A stretch of DNA of 28,322 bases from a virus, in the IMG/VR virus record IMGVR_UViG_3300020451_000123, positions 1-28,322 of that record; one strand, written 5' to 3'. Numbering within the stretch: the first letter of the stretch is position 1; each line of letters starts with the position of its first letter. The translations under genes were made by a program, and so were the position numbers. Positions 5,230-12,427 of the stretch are shown here, piece by piece. The notes below the pieces were generated by a model. It saw nothing but the letters and a program-made list of their open reading frames with translations. It made no database searches and was not told where the DNA came from.

Positions 5230-6186
5230 CTTTGCACCTCTAAACCGTGAAGCAGTTACATTAAATGCTGATCCAGCATGTGCAATGATACCCTTAGAGT
5301 ATGCCATCGCAACAAAATCAAGATATAATTTGATAAGATTCTCATCTAAATGATCATATCTAAGACTCAATGCACATTTAAACTGATCTAATACATCATC
5401 TTGAGTTATAATATTATAATCCTTTCTCCAATGTTTGAACATCACAGGATTAGCATCACTAGCAATATAAAAATGTGCTTTAGGATCTTTAAGTAATATT
5501 GCATCCATTTGCTTTTGATACATCTTATCCTTAATATATCTAAATCCCATTGAATTACTTAATAACTCTGAGTCATGTCTCTCCTTCTTATATAACTTCT
5601 TCGCTGCTACTGGCAATCCCTCCAAATCTTCATTCTTAAACCAAACACCATTCATTCTTCTTACATGAACAGTATAATACTTACCAAATGCTCTTTTGAA
5701 TATTTTATCAAATTCTGAATATTTTAATTCTATTTTAGATATGGGATCTTTTATTGTATTCACCTTAATTGGCATTGGATCAGTGTTACGAGCAGGGAAT
5801 AGTCCATTCTCATGTAACATCCATGAATTTATGATTATTCTATCATCTAATGTTCCATATACTTTATTTGTTGAGAATATCCTATGCAAATGCTCACGAT
5901 TAAGATGTGTGTATGTATCTAAGTCATCAGGATCATCTACAAATGTAGTATTTGGAATATTAAAGAGTTCTGTCTCTGGGAATATTGATTTTCTAAATTG
6001 AATGTCATACTTATTCTTACACAAATGGTTTAATAACTGGCATTGTCTCCAGAATAGTATCTTCTGCCCAAATGCATAATCATTAGGTGTTAATCTAAAT
6101 TGAACGTATTTACGGTCAGTATGTGCTGAAGGAACATTATCCCATTGAGGATATTCTTTAACACACATCATTGTCTGTTTATACAT
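5209..6186 (-). CDS. Glycosyltransferase with HxRR motif (NodZ/O-fucosyltransferase-like)
   Basis: 325 residues starting ATG 6184-6186, overlapping the upstream stop by eight bases. Features of GDP-fucose-using GT-B enzymes of the NodZ/FUT8/POFUT group: a strand with HVRR at 174-177, a later FYIASDANPV strand at about 239-248 that fits the sugar-nucleotide site, and a C-terminal KGIIAHAGSAFNVTASRFRG region like the Ser-containing loop of these enzymes. It would transfer a sugar, plausibly fucose, to a glycan or protein. With the GT11-like gene nearby it suggests modification of phage or host surface glycans. The N-terminal domain is divergent, so donor and acceptor are uncertain. Confidence 0.55.
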   Translation of the reverse strand: MYKQTMMCVKEYPQWDNVPSAHTDRKYVQFRLTPNDYAFGQKILFWRQCQLLNHLCKNKYDIQFRKSIFPETELFNIPNTTFVDDPDDLDTYTHLNREHLHRIFSTNKVYGTLDDRIIINSWMLHENGLFPARNTDPMPIKVNTIKDPISKIELKYSEFDKIFKRAFGKYYTVHVRRMNGVWFKNEDLEGLPVAAKKLYKKERHDSELLSNSMGFRYIKDKMYQKQMDAILLKDPKAHFYIASDANPVMFKHWRKDYNIITQDDVLDQFKCALSLRYDHLDENLIKLYLDFVAMAYSKGIIAHAGSAFNVTASRFRGAKLYNVRS

Positions 6187-6382
6187 CCTCCACCTCTTGT
6201 GCTATTTGATATAATTCTTGTGTTGCTTTATATGTAAGGGTATCACACTCATCAACTACACACTTTAAAAATGTTGCTAGTGCCTTCGCACCTATTTGTT
6301 TTTTGTTTAATCTGGTTGTACGTGACAACTCAGTAATGGCAACCAGATAGGACGTTGCTAGTCTCTCTCCTCTCTCACTCAT
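6179..6382 (-). CDS. Small hypothetical protein (67 aa)
   Basis: 67 residues from ATG 6380-6382 with GAGGAG about nine bases upstream. It begins MSERGERLATSYLVAITEL and looks all-helical with a central basic patch (RTTRLNKKQIGAKALA). No motif is recognised. It sits between two glycosyltransferase genes and overlaps the downstream one by eight bases (ATGTATAA), so the two are probably co-translated. Confidence 0.65.
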   Translation of the reverse strand: MSERGERLATSYLVAITELSRTTRLNKKQIGAKALATFLKCVVDECDTLTYKATQELYQIAQEVEDV

Positions 6383-6420
6383 CGTCTTTACTCCTCAATT
6401 CAATAAGATAAATGTGTCAA

Positions 6421-7575
6421 TCACTTGACTATGGTAAAACCACGTTGGTCTGGATTATCCAATCCTACCCAAGCATCATTTTTAAAATGACCAGCAATGG
6501 TTGCAGTTTGATCATGACCATTAAGATCCAATGCTATTGAATCATCTTGGTTACATCTAAATCCTGGTCGGCATGACTCTGGATCTTTGCAAACTTTTGC
6601 ATCTTTGTCCTCATGTAGTCCTTGCATCCAATACTTAGGATACACTACCTTCTTACTATTTGACATCTCAACACCCCATAGACCATAGGTGCTGTTTGCC
6701 ATTATATGATAGTCACACAAGTGCATCATACAATGGTCGAATGAATAGTTATACCAGTTATTTTTAATCTTTTTCTTACCATGTGGATTCATCTCACTGA
6801 TAATATTAGCGACTGGTACTCCTGTCCTCTGTGATACTAACATCAATGCCATTTTGTAATAGAACCTACCCATGCCAGACTCATCAATAACCTCATCTAT
6901 CATTTGAGTCCATTCACAGTTAACCATCTCATTATCATTACTTAGGTCAGTAATTAAAGTGAACCTATCATCCTGCCACTTAGGATTATTTAAGATATAA
7001 TCCTTATCATTAGTAAAAATTAATACTGGTAACTCAGGTAACTCTTTAAGAGCATCAACATAGTAATCATCATCAATTAAGAACATGCCACTTTGTATAT
7101 CACAGAAGTCACCTCTCCTAACATGCATAGAGATCAATGATGTATCACCAAAGTTCTTCTGCTTCCATGCTTTACACATGTCTTGGATGTCACCTCTATA
7201 TGTAAAATCCTTCTTAAGTTCTGTTATCTGTGTTGTATCAATACTATTAATAGGTGTTGGATACCCAAACAAAGGTATGTCATCCTTAACCTTTGCTAAT
7301 ACATCCTCAAACTGTTCATCATCCAAAAATTCAATTAATTCACCAGCATCTATTGGATCTTTAGTATCTGCTGCTCCCACATTATCACTATTCTCAGTCT
7401 CCTCATCAATCTTTAATGTCTCAAATGTATTCTTCAGTGCGAGTAACTCAAACTTACCAACAGAATACTTGAACCCAGATCTATTACACAATGCTCTCAT
7501 TAAAGCATAGCAAGACATCTGGTATCCTAATCCACTACCAGTCAGTTGATGTTCTTCGTTTAATCTAAGTGCCAT
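6421..7575 (-). CDS. GT11-like alpha-1,2-fucosyltransferase
   Basis: 384 residues. Motifs match glycosyltransferase family 11: an N-terminal GLGYQMSCYALMRAL segment (16-30; compare GLGNQMFQYA in the family), HVRRGDF at 151-157 (the GDP-fucose-binding HxRRxD motif), IFTND at 186-190 (compare FSDD), and ANSTYGLWG with PKYW at 293-316 (compare NSTFSWWGAWL and PKYW). The enzyme would add fucose from GDP-fucose to a galactose-type acceptor. An acidic insert lies at about 58-98 and the C-terminus has about 60 extra residues, with a Cys pair (CKDPESCRPGFRC), compared with bacterial members of about 300. A late promoter box lies 20 bases upstream, pointing to late expression and a role in virion or surface glycan modification. 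Confidence 0.72.
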   Translation of the reverse strand: MALRLNEEHQLTGSGLGYQMSCYALMRALCNRSGFKYSVGKFELLALKNTFETLKIDEETENSDNVGAADTKDPIDAGELIEFLDDEQFEDVLAKVKDDIPLFGYPTPINSIDTTQITELKKDFTYRGDIQDMCKAWKQKNFGDTSLISMHVRRGDFCDIQSGMFLIDDDYYVDALKELPELPVLIFTNDKDYILNNPKWQDDRFTLITDLSNDNEMVNCEWTQMIDEVIDESGMGRFYYKMALMLVSQRTGVPVANIISEMNPHGKKKIKNNWYNYSFDHCMMHLCDYHIMANSTYGLWGVEMSNSKKVVYPKYWMQGLHEDKDAKVCKDPESCRPGFRCNQDDSIALDLNGHDQTATIAGHFKNDAWVGLDNPDQRGFTIVK

Positions 7576-7594
7576 CTTTAATACTTTTATTGAC

Positions 7595-7601
7595 TATTTA
7601 G
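7595..7601 (-). promoter_or_regulatory. T4-like late promoter box
   Basis: CTAAATA on the minus strand, overlapping the stop of the 2OG oxygenase gene and 20 bases before the ATG at 7575. The same box occupies an equivalent place before the genes at 17702 and 18882. T4-like phages use a single TATAAATA-like -10 element recognised by the phage late sigma factor. Confidence 0.5.
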
Positions 7602-8401
7602 AAGTATATAATCCATTTACCATCACACTTAACACCATGTCCTTGCAAACTTATTCTTCTATCATTAAAATCAGCATTATATGCAGGTGCAATTTGATGA
7701 ACCAGTTCACCAGTAAACCAGAATAACCTACCTGCTTCATATGGTATTACTGTTGGTTCACCATAGTCACCCCAACAACTATAATCTAATTCCTTCATGT
7801 GTTTAGTATATTCATTATCAACCTCATACTCCTTCATTGATTCATTCTCCCAAGTATTCAAACCACCACCATTTGTGGGAACCTGAATTGGTAGAGTGAA
7901 TGACAATGTATTATCATAATCTACATCTTCAAATGAGTTATCCAATAAGAACTCATGCTTCTCATGTTGTAGATCCAAATGTATAGTAGCACTTGGTTGC
8001 TCCATATACATTTTAGTTGCCATCTTTGGTGTCTCATTAGGTTTAGTACCAAACACATGGAATCCTGGATGTGCTAATGGTTCCCATAATGCACATGGAT
8101 CACCAAGTTCTTCACCTAACTTGAATAGTGTTGTGCCATACAAATAATCAAAATAATCCTTAAATACAGGATTTTGTTGCTTTGCATAGTCATAATAATA
8201 TTCAAGATTTGATATACCATCAATGTATGTTGCTACACCCAGAGTATAAAAATCAACAGGATTCTCTTCACTAGCATCAAATCCGCCAGCATCAGAATAG
8301 ATACCTCTCGGTATCCACCAGTCCTTCATTAGATCAACACGATTTATGGTATCATCTATACCACTCTGATCTAATATATCTAAGAATCCGCTTCTTTGCA
8401 T
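7598..8401 (-). CDS. 2OG-Fe(II) oxygenase-like protein (267 aa)
   Basis: The expected iron and 2-oxoglutarate ligands can be read in order: H141-L-D143 (TIHLDLQ), distal H235 (GELVHQIAP) and R248 or R249 (DRRISLQGHG). This is the HxD...H...R pattern of 2OG-dependent dioxygenases, which hydroxylate small molecules or macromolecules with Fe(II), O2 and 2-oxoglutarate. The ATG at 8401 overlaps the upstream gene by 22 bases. An N-terminal region of about 130 residues precedes the core and contains ASEENPVDFY, similar to the repeat in the 4341-5174 protein. Substrate unknown; its neighbours are fucosyltransferase-like genes and ho1. Confidence 0.65.
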   Translation of the reverse strand: MQRSGFLDILDQSGIDDTINRVDLMKDWWIPRGIYSDAGGFDASEENPVDFYTLGVATYIDGISNLEYYYDYAKQQNPVFKDYFDYLYGTTLFKLGEELGDPCALWEPLAHPGFHVFGTKPNETPKMATKMYMEQPSATIHLDLQHEKHEFLLDNSFEDVDYDNTLSFTLPIQVPTNGGGLNTWENESMKEYEVDNEYTKHMKELDYSCWGDYGEPTVIPYEAGRLFWFTGELVHQIAPAYNADFNDRRISLQGHGVKCDGKWIIYF

Positions 8402-8655
8402 TTTATATCGTATTCAATGACAATTTTTTTAGATGATCTACCAACTGAGTTTAATGTCTCATACTCACTAAACTCACCATTCATTATCTTTGCCATCTCC
8501 TTCCTATCCAAACCACATAAGAACTCTGCATTATTAATTGCTATCTTAACTGCATCAACACCAGTAGGATGTTCATCCTTTGTGAATCCGTTGAGGTCAG
8601 TCTTCTTAGCATTTTCTAATGCTGCATCAATATCTAAATGGAACTCATCACTCAT
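8380..8655 (-). CDS. Hypothetical protein (91 aa)
   Basis: The longest frame opens with a TTG at 8670. The ATG at 8653-8655 overlaps the previous TGA (ATGA) and is preferred. It begins MSDEFHLDIDAALENAKK. The middle contains AVKIAINNAEFLCGLDRKEMAKIMNGEF, which reads as helices. No family is recognised. It belongs to the gene string from ho1 to the 2OG gene. Confidence 0.65.
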   Translation of the reverse strand: MSDEFHLDIDAALENAKKTDLNGFTKDEHPTGVDAVKIAINNAEFLCGLDRKEMAKIMNGEFSEYETLNSVGRSSKKIVIEYDIKCKEADS

Positions 8656-9065
8656 GCAACCTCTTCCCAATGGGAATCGTTACCATTTTCTTCCATTACT
8701 TTTACTTTACGACTGACATGCTTTGGTTCTGCATTTACTGCTAACTGTGCAGTCACAGTATAATAACAATCAATTGCTCCACCACTACCAGACTGAACAA
8801 CTATCTTCTTACCCCACTCTACTGCCTTAACAAATAGATCTTGGTGTACTCCAATAGGTGTCAACTGCACATTAATAGTTGCAGGATCAATAGTTCTCAC
8901 TGCTTCAGGTGGTTTGTTACCTAACCAATCATCAGGTAGATCAATAGTAGTATTATTCTTTAGTCTTCCACTAAATGATACACCACCATTTGCTTCAAGG
9001 AATGTTAATGCACCAACTGCTTCATCATAGATGGCATACTTTGGTTTAGCGTTAGGGTCAGTCAT
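8652..9065 (-). CDS. Hypothetical beta-rich protein (137 aa)
   Basis: 137 residues starting ATG 9063-9065 with an ATGA overlap. Alternating polar and hydrophobic residues (GGVSFSGRLKNNTTIDL; KKIVVQSGSGGAIDCYYTVT) indicate beta strands. The N-terminus is proline-containing and soluble. The C-terminus is Glu/Lys/Asn-rich. It may be a small virion or effector protein, but nothing specific is recognised. Its partner upstream is a membrane mini-protein. Confidence 0.65.
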   Translation of the reverse strand: MTDPNAKPKYAIYDEAVGALTFLEANGGVSFSGRLKNNTTIDLPDDWLGNKPPEAVRTIDPATINVQLTPIGVHQDLFVKAVEWGKKIVVQSGSGGAIDCYYTVTAQLAVNAEPKHVSRKVKVMEENGNDSHWEEVA

Positions 9066-9274
9066 GAGTTCTCCTCTTTTGCTTGCTTCAATGCTTCAAC
9101 AATAATTTTTCTAAGTTGATTTGCTTTCTTCCTACCAAGTCCTGCTCTTGTGTCTATTTGAACCTTGATCCAATAGAGTACAATCAATACGATAAGGAAC
9201 TGTATTCCCTCACCCCATGACATATTCCATGCTTCATTCAAATTAAGACTTGCTGCTGCTAACAGATTAGTCAT
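9062..9274 (-). CDS. Membrane mini-protein (70 aa)
   Basis: 70 residues. A hydrophobic helix (GIQFLIVLIVLYWIKV) spans about 23-38, followed by a basic helical tail (GRKKANQLRKIIVEALKQA). By the positive-inside rule the tail would be cytoplasmic, with a short N-terminus outside. Start and stop both overlap neighbours by ATGA. No family is recognised. Confidence 0.65.
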   Translation of the reverse strand: MTNLLAAASLNLNEAWNMSWGEGIQFLIVLIVLYWIKVQIDTRAGLGRKKANQLRKIIVEALKQAKEENS

Positions 9275-9417
9275 CTAAATTCTCCAATTTTGTTTAATTT
9301 TGCGTCAACAGATTCAGGTGTTGCTTTAACACGATAGTCCACCTCATCCTCCTTACCTAGTCTGGTTATCATCTCTGATACCTGATCCCATAGGTTTTTG
9401 TATTCGATGTCCTTCAT
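9271..9417 (-). CDS. Small hypothetical protein (48 aa)
   Basis: A 48-residue frame that exactly fills the gap between ho1 and the membrane mini-protein, with ATGA overlaps at both ends (start 9417, stop 9271-9273). It begins MKDIEYKNLWDQVSEMITRL and is highly charged and helical. The double overlap is strong evidence that it is translated. No function is recognised. Confidence 0.7.
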   Translation of the reverse strand: MKDIEYKNLWDQVSEMITRLGKEDEVDYRVKATPESVDAKLNKIGEFR

Positions 9418-10073
9418 TTGCCTTTAATCCAATTAACAAGTAATGTCCAAAGAGACTTACGAGCACTGCCTTGAATCTCATCAAACATATACATGTTCAA
9501 TTTGAACGCATAGTTTGCTTCAGATATTATAGCATCTATCTGTGACTGGTCAAGATCCATAGCATCTAAGGTAGCACGATAGTCATTCTTGTATGCTTTA
9601 GCATCCTCTATCTTATCAAAATCATAGAAGTGTAACCCTTCACCCTCTGGTAAATCAGTCATTGCCTTCTCTGCTATACCTTTGAGTATTTGTCCTCCTG
9701 ATAGATCACCAATGTATCTGGTATAATGATGACCAACCAACAACAACTTATCCACCTCACGTATGCGGTTAACATACTCCTGACATGCAGGAGTTGGTTT
9801 TATGATTGATCTCCAATTTACACCATAATAATACCTGAGATCTCTCTCAAGTGAATTAGTCCTGTATAATACAGGATCATCAATCACTGCTACTATAGGG
9901 TTCTTACTAATCTCCTCCTCCATTGCTCTATAAACAAAGTAGAAGTTTGCTATGAGTTTACGATACTCTTCAGGATCAACCACACCTCTAAGGAATGATG
10001 CAACAAACTTAGTATTCTCTGCTGCTGAGTGTGACTTCTTAGTTCCTGTTTTTAATTCTGTTGATAGGGTCAT
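9414..10073 (-). CDS. ho1: Heme oxygenase
   Basis: 219 residues, close to cyanobacterial HO1 (about 240) and typical of the phage form. Visible signatures: the proximal heme ligand H15 in KSHSAAEN, the GHHYTRYIGDLSGGQ segment at 114-128 (distal-helix GDLSGGQ at 122-128), and the C-terminal NYAFKLNMYMFDEI helix. The enzyme opens heme to biliverdin IX-alpha, CO and Fe using ferredoxin electrons. In cyanophages biliverdin can then feed phage- or host-made bilins. No bilin reductase (pcyA/pebS) is seen in this window. The start overlaps the upstream stop by ATGA, so ho1 is inside a run of small genes. Confidence 0.95.
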   Translation of the reverse strand: MTLSTELKTGTKKSHSAAENTKFVASFLRGVVDPEEYRKLIANFYFVYRAMEEEISKNPIVAVIDDPVLYRTNSLERDLRYYYGVNWRSIIKPTPACQEYVNRIREVDKLLLVGHHYTRYIGDLSGGQILKGIAEKAMTDLPEGEGLHFYDFDKIEDAKAYKNDYRATLDAMDLDQSQIDAIISEANYAFKLNMYMFDEIQGSARKSLWTLLVNWIKGK

Positions 10074-10384
10074 AGGTCTAATTCTAATTGTGTATCTTTT
10101 CTAATTCGTGATTTAACAAACTTTAACTGATGCCAATTTGACTCATTACATAATAGTAAAGTATGTATCATCTTATGCTTCATTGGTTTACCACTGGTAT
10201 ATTCACATACCAACTTAGGTTTAACATCTATCTCAATGGTAATATATCTAGGATTTGTTCTGAATCCCTTCTTAACCACTGGTACATCACCTACAAAGTA
10301 TACCCATCCTTGATGTGTTCCATATTCACCTTGATCCCAAATAACATAGTCGTCAACTTTGGGGAAGTAATTGTCATTCGGCAT
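10070..10384 (-). CDS. Hypothetical protein upstream of ho1 (104 aa)
   Basis: 104 residues starting ATG 10382-10384, overlapping the upstream gene by 11 bases and ho1 by four. It has a beta-rich start (KVDDYVIWDQGEYGTHQGWVYFVGD), resembling a small barrel, then a basic region (KPMKHKMIHTLL; KSRIRKDTQLELDL). No known motif is recognised. Its coupling to ho1 suggests co-expression but not necessarily a shared pathway. Confidence 0.65.
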   Translation of the reverse strand: MPNDNYFPKVDDYVIWDQGEYGTHQGWVYFVGDVPVVKKGFRTNPRYITIEIDVKPKLVCEYTSGKPMKHKMIHTLLLCNESNWHQLKFVKSRIRKDTQLELDL

Positions 10385-10580
10385 TATCCTCTTGTGTTAG
10401 ATCGTTTATGAATAACCAGTTATCAGGACACTCTTCTTCATCCACAACAAACTCTCCATGTAATGCGTCTGCATCATCCAATCTATTACTTGATACCAAC
10501 TCCATGCACGTTGTCATGAAGTATTCCTCCACATGCTCAATGCACTTTTCATGTCGTGCCTGTGCTATGATCTCATCCAT
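10374..10580 (-). CDS. Acidic hypothetical protein (68 aa)
   Basis: 68 residues with ATG 10578-10580 and a strong Shine-Dalgarno (AGGAGGG) a few bases upstream. It is acidic and helical (QARHEKCIEHVEEYFMTTCMELV), with an Asp/Glu-rich end. No family is recognised. A perfect 6-bp hairpin (10606-10622) precedes the leader. Confidence 0.65.
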   Translation of the reverse strand: MDEIIAQARHEKCIEHVEEYFMTTCMELVSSNRLDDADALHGEFVVDEEECPDNWLFINDLTQEDNAE

Positions 10581-10602
10581 GATGTCCCTCCTAACATATT
10601 AT

Positions 10603-10839
10603 CTATGTCGTAAATGACGACACGATGCCAACGTCTTCAGTTTGATCAACTTTAAGACGTACTGCATTTTTAACTTTAGGTAATATATGACTTACATGGT
10701 CATCTTGATAACCATCGTTTAACTCTCTACACAGATCAAAACATTCTTGATCATTCTTTGCAACTACATTAATTACACCACCGTACTCTGACTGAGGGAA
10801 TGGAACCCAATAGTCAACGATGTAAAGATACTTATCCAT
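10603..10839 (-). CDS. Hypothetical protein (78 aa)
   Basis: 78 residues from ATG 10837-10839 to TAG 10603-10605. It begins MDKYLYIVDYWVPFPQSEYGG, followed by helix-strand patterns (NDQECFDLCRELNDGY; AVRLKVDQTEDVGIV) that suggest a small alpha/beta fold. No family is recognised. It lies just after a terminator (10873-10901), so unless there is read-through it needs its own promoter; none is obvious. Confidence 0.6.
   Translation of the reverse strand: MDKYLYIVDYWVPFPQSEYGGVINVVAKNDQECFDLCRELNDGYQDDHVSHILPKVKNAVRLKVDQTEDVGIVSSFTT
10606..10622 (-). repeat. Hairpin at the end of the 10603 gene
   Basis: TGTCGT and ACGACA pair perfectly around CATTT, covering the last codons of the 78-residue gene. 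No T-run follows on the minus strand. It may be an mRNA stability or translation element before the strongly ribosome-bound next gene. Confidence 0.4.
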
Positions 10840-10872
10840 CTTAGGAATAAAAGAACATGAGTATTCTAAAGT

Positions 10873-10901
10873 AAAAAACCCTCTCCGTCAAGCGGAGAAG
10901 G
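10873..10901 (-). terminator. Rho-independent terminator overlapping a gene end
   Basis: Minus strand: a 9-bp stem CCTTCTCCG with CGGAGAGGG (one G-T pair) around CTTGA, then six T. The stop codon of the 36-residue acidic gene (10888-10890) lies in the loop. It probably ends the short transcript from the promoter at 11023-11028. Confidence 0.8.
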
Positions 10902-10998
10902 TGTCATCATCATCAAGTTGATCTTCGTTGAATGATTCAAATACATCCTCGTTAAGATCATCTTCTTGGTCTTGGATGAGAAGTAGATCGTCGTTCAT
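10888..10998 (-). CDS. Very acidic mini-protein (36 aa)
   Basis: 36 residues from ATG 10996-10998 to TGA 10888-10890. About half are Asp, Glu or Gln (MNDDLLLIQDQEDDLNED... ending DDDDTFSA). It has AAGG before the start, its own -10 (11023-11028) and its own terminator, so it forms a single-gene unit. Highly acidic small phage proteins can act as DNA mimics or inhibitors of host DNA-binding proteins. That role is speculation here. Confidence 0.6.
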   Translation of the reverse strand: MNDDLLLIQDQEDDLNEDVFESFNEDQLDDDDTFSA

Positions 10999-11021
10999 AG
11001 TGAATCCTTTTGGTATACATC

Positions 11022-11033
11022 TATTATACATGC
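11022..11033 (-). promoter_or_regulatory. Promoter -10 region of the acidic mini-gene
   Basis: GCATGTATAATA on the minus strand with TATAAT at 11023-11028, about 25 bases before the ATG at 10998. The same 12 bases recur at 13321-13332 before another gene. No good -35 is seen, so this may be a -10-driven (perhaps phage- or host-specific) promoter. Confidence 0.5.
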
Positions 11034-11034
11034 A

Positions 11035-11502
11035 CTAACCCACATGTACTACCATATTGGGACACTTCTTAATGTGTCTGTAATATTTGGGATTGCCTGT
11101 GAAGTGTGAATATAATATTAGTTCTCTCTTCCTAGCATCTATCTCATGTGGTTGGTTATCATAATCATCTCTGTTTATTACCTCACCTTTATATCTCATC
11201 TTACGATCTACACTTGTAAGACTACCACTAACCCATTGATGCACATGAGTCAACTCATGCATCATTGTTGTAATGTAGTTATGATTATTCATCCTTGCTT
11301 GCAAGGTGATCTTAAATTCTCTAGGTCTTCTGAATCCACCTGTAACATCACAGAATCCAAAAGAATCATCATGCACCAATCCACAATGATGAACATCTAT
11401 CTCTATATTGTGCCTTGGCATATACTCAGCACAAAACCATTGAAGGATATCCTTACAAAGACGTTTGGAGTATCCATATCCTGATGTGCTGTAAAGGAGC
11501 AT
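11035..11502 (-). CDS. SprT-like zinc metalloprotease
   Basis: 155 residues. The HELTH motif at 82-86 within TTMMHELTHVHQW is the zincin HExxH signature, with two His as zinc ligands and Glu as the base. The long helix and the position of the motif fit SprT-like proteases, which in eukaryotes (Spartan) cut DNA-protein crosslinks. A third ligand could be E120 or H119 in QPHEIDARKRE, which fits the usual second helix. The phage role is unknown. The ATG (11500-11502) overlaps the stop of the preceding membrane mini-protein by one base. Confidence 0.6.
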   Translation of the reverse strand: MLLYSTSGYGYSKRLCKDILQWFCAEYMPRHNIEIDVHHCGLVHDDSFGFCDVTGGFRRPREFKITLQARMNNHNYITTMMHELTHVHQWVSGSLTSVDRKMRYKGEVINRDDYDNQPHEIDARKRELILYSHFTGNPKYYRHIKKCPNMVVHVG

Positions 11503-11624
11503 TAGAAGAACCTCATCTCAAGTGTGGTGATAGTTGCAAATGCAACACGTACTCCCCAGTGCATCATCCATATGAATGATGCTACAAAGAACAACTTCTC
11601 TTTAGCAGTCATGTCTTTGCTCAT
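11502..11624 (-). CDS. Membrane mini-protein (40 aa)
   Basis: 40 residues from ATG 11622-11624 (GAGGAG nine bases upstream and ATGA overlap with the previous stop) to TAA 11502-11504. After MSKDMTAKEK comes a hydrophobic segment LFFVASFIWMMHWGVRVAF that can span the membrane. An ATG two codons earlier (11628-11630) is an alternative start. No family is recognised. Confidence 0.6.
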   Translation of the reverse strand: MSKDMTAKEKLFFVASFIWMMHWGVRVAFATITTLEMRFF

Positions 11625-11749
11625 TGGCATAACTCCTCAAATCTCTGGTTTGTGATGTCTATTCTAACATCTTCTTCCAGATATGGGAACTCCTCTGTTA
11701 CCTCATCGAATAGGTTTAAAAGAATCTCCTCATGATATAATGTACTCAT
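11621..11749 (-). CDS. Acidic mini-protein (42 aa)
   Basis: 42 residues from ATG 11747-11749 to TGA 11621-11623, with ATGA overlaps at both ends. It begins MSTLYHEEILLNLFDEVTEE and is acidic and helical (EFPYLEEDVRIDI). The double overlap supports translation. No function is recognised. Confidence 0.65.
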   Translation of the reverse strand: MSTLYHEEILLNLFDEVTEEFPYLEEDVRIDITNQRFEELCQ

Positions 11750-12066
11750 TTTTTATTCTCCTTTTGTTCAAATAACCATACAAAGAACCATAGTATTCCA
11801 AAGACTAATGCAATTCCTACAATCCACTTCCAATACATGAATACAAGGAACGCACCAACCCAGAATAGCAATGAAGTAAAACCTTCTATTGCACCCATGT
11901 CAAAACCTCCACCATAACTGTCTGCTTCCTCAATGTTGATAGTTTGTTGAGAACCATATACTCTCTCAAACTGTTGACGAGCACCATTAACTGTTGCTGC
12001 TTCAACTTGAAGGTTTTGATAACCTCCTTTGGTTCCAAGATAACATTTTGCGTTCCAAGTTGCCAT
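11746..12066 (-). CDS. Membrane protein with two helices (106 aa)
   Basis: 106 residues from ATG 12064-12066. Residues 1-50 are soluble (TWNAKCYLGTKGGYQNLQVEA...), probably strands plus a helix. Two hydrophobic helices follow at about 62-79 and 82-100, with a short basic tail (EQKENKK). It is probably an inner-membrane protein with a soluble N-terminal domain. No family is recognised. It is two bases downstream of the His-rich gene. Confidence 0.65.
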   Translation of the reverse strand: MATWNAKCYLGTKGGYQNLQVEAATVNGARQQFERVYGSQQTINIEEADSYGGGFDMGAIEGFTSLLFWVGAFLVFMYWKWIVGIALVFGILWFFVWLFEQKENKK

Positions 12067-12068
12067 GA

Positions 12069-12263
12069 TTAAAACTTTTTAGGGTGTGTAATTACATCAC
12101 CATGTATCTCATCTATATTAGCATGATCAATAGCATCAATGTGATCCAAATGATCTATATGCTCAATATGACCATGATCAATGGTAATGTGGATAGATCT
12201 CTCTTCAATAAGAGTAGCAATCTTCTCAAGACTACTAGCAATTCTATCTAATGATTCACTCAT
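12069..12263 (-). CDS. His/Asp-rich small protein, possible metal binder (64 aa)
   Basis: The frame extends upstream, but the ATG at 12261-12263 overlaps the previous TGA (ATGA) and is the natural start. Residues 1-22 form a heptad helix (SLDRIASSLEKIATLIEE). Residues 25-60 contain nine His with regular Ile-Asp spacing (HIEH, IDHLDHIDAIDH), at 25, 30, 32, 35, 38, 41, 47, 54 and 60. The pattern of alternating Ile with His/Asp could be a beta strand or helix with one face of metal ligands. Metal binding is inference; no known family is recognised. Confidence 0.6.
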   Translation of the reverse strand: MSESLDRIASSLEKIATLIEERSIHITIDHGHIEHIDHLDHIDAIDHANIDEIHGDVITHPKKF

Positions 12264-12427
12264 GCTGCATAAACCTCCCATTGTGATTTGTCTACTGATT
12301 CCCTGCAACACTGACATGTGAGTGCAGACCAACTAAAGTGATATACTTTAGCAGTTTGAGAGCATTTAGGACAAGTGATCCATTTACCATCTTGTCCTGC
12401 TCTTGTGTAACGATTTACATTACTCAT
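12260..12427 (-). CDS. Zinc-ribbon mini-protein (55 aa)
   Basis: Starts at ATG 12425-12427, overlapping the preceding stop by eight bases; the longer frame uses non-preferred starts. Two knuckles, C19-P-K-C22 and C38-Q-C-C41, 15 residues apart, are the layout of a small zinc ribbon. Such domains bind nucleic acid or protein. Aromatic residues (KVYHFSWSALT) lie between the knuckles as usual. It is in an operon with the His-rich gene. Confidence 0.65.
   Translation of the reverse strand: MSNVNRYTRAGQDGKWITCPKCSQTAKVYHFSWSALTCQCCRESVDKSQWEVYAA

Noticed and set aside
4481-5353. Long plus-strand frame (290 residues, Leu/His/Gln-rich)
   Set aside because: A shadow of the Ala-rich repeat gene on the minus strand; composition is typical of an antisense frame and it lacks a start signal.
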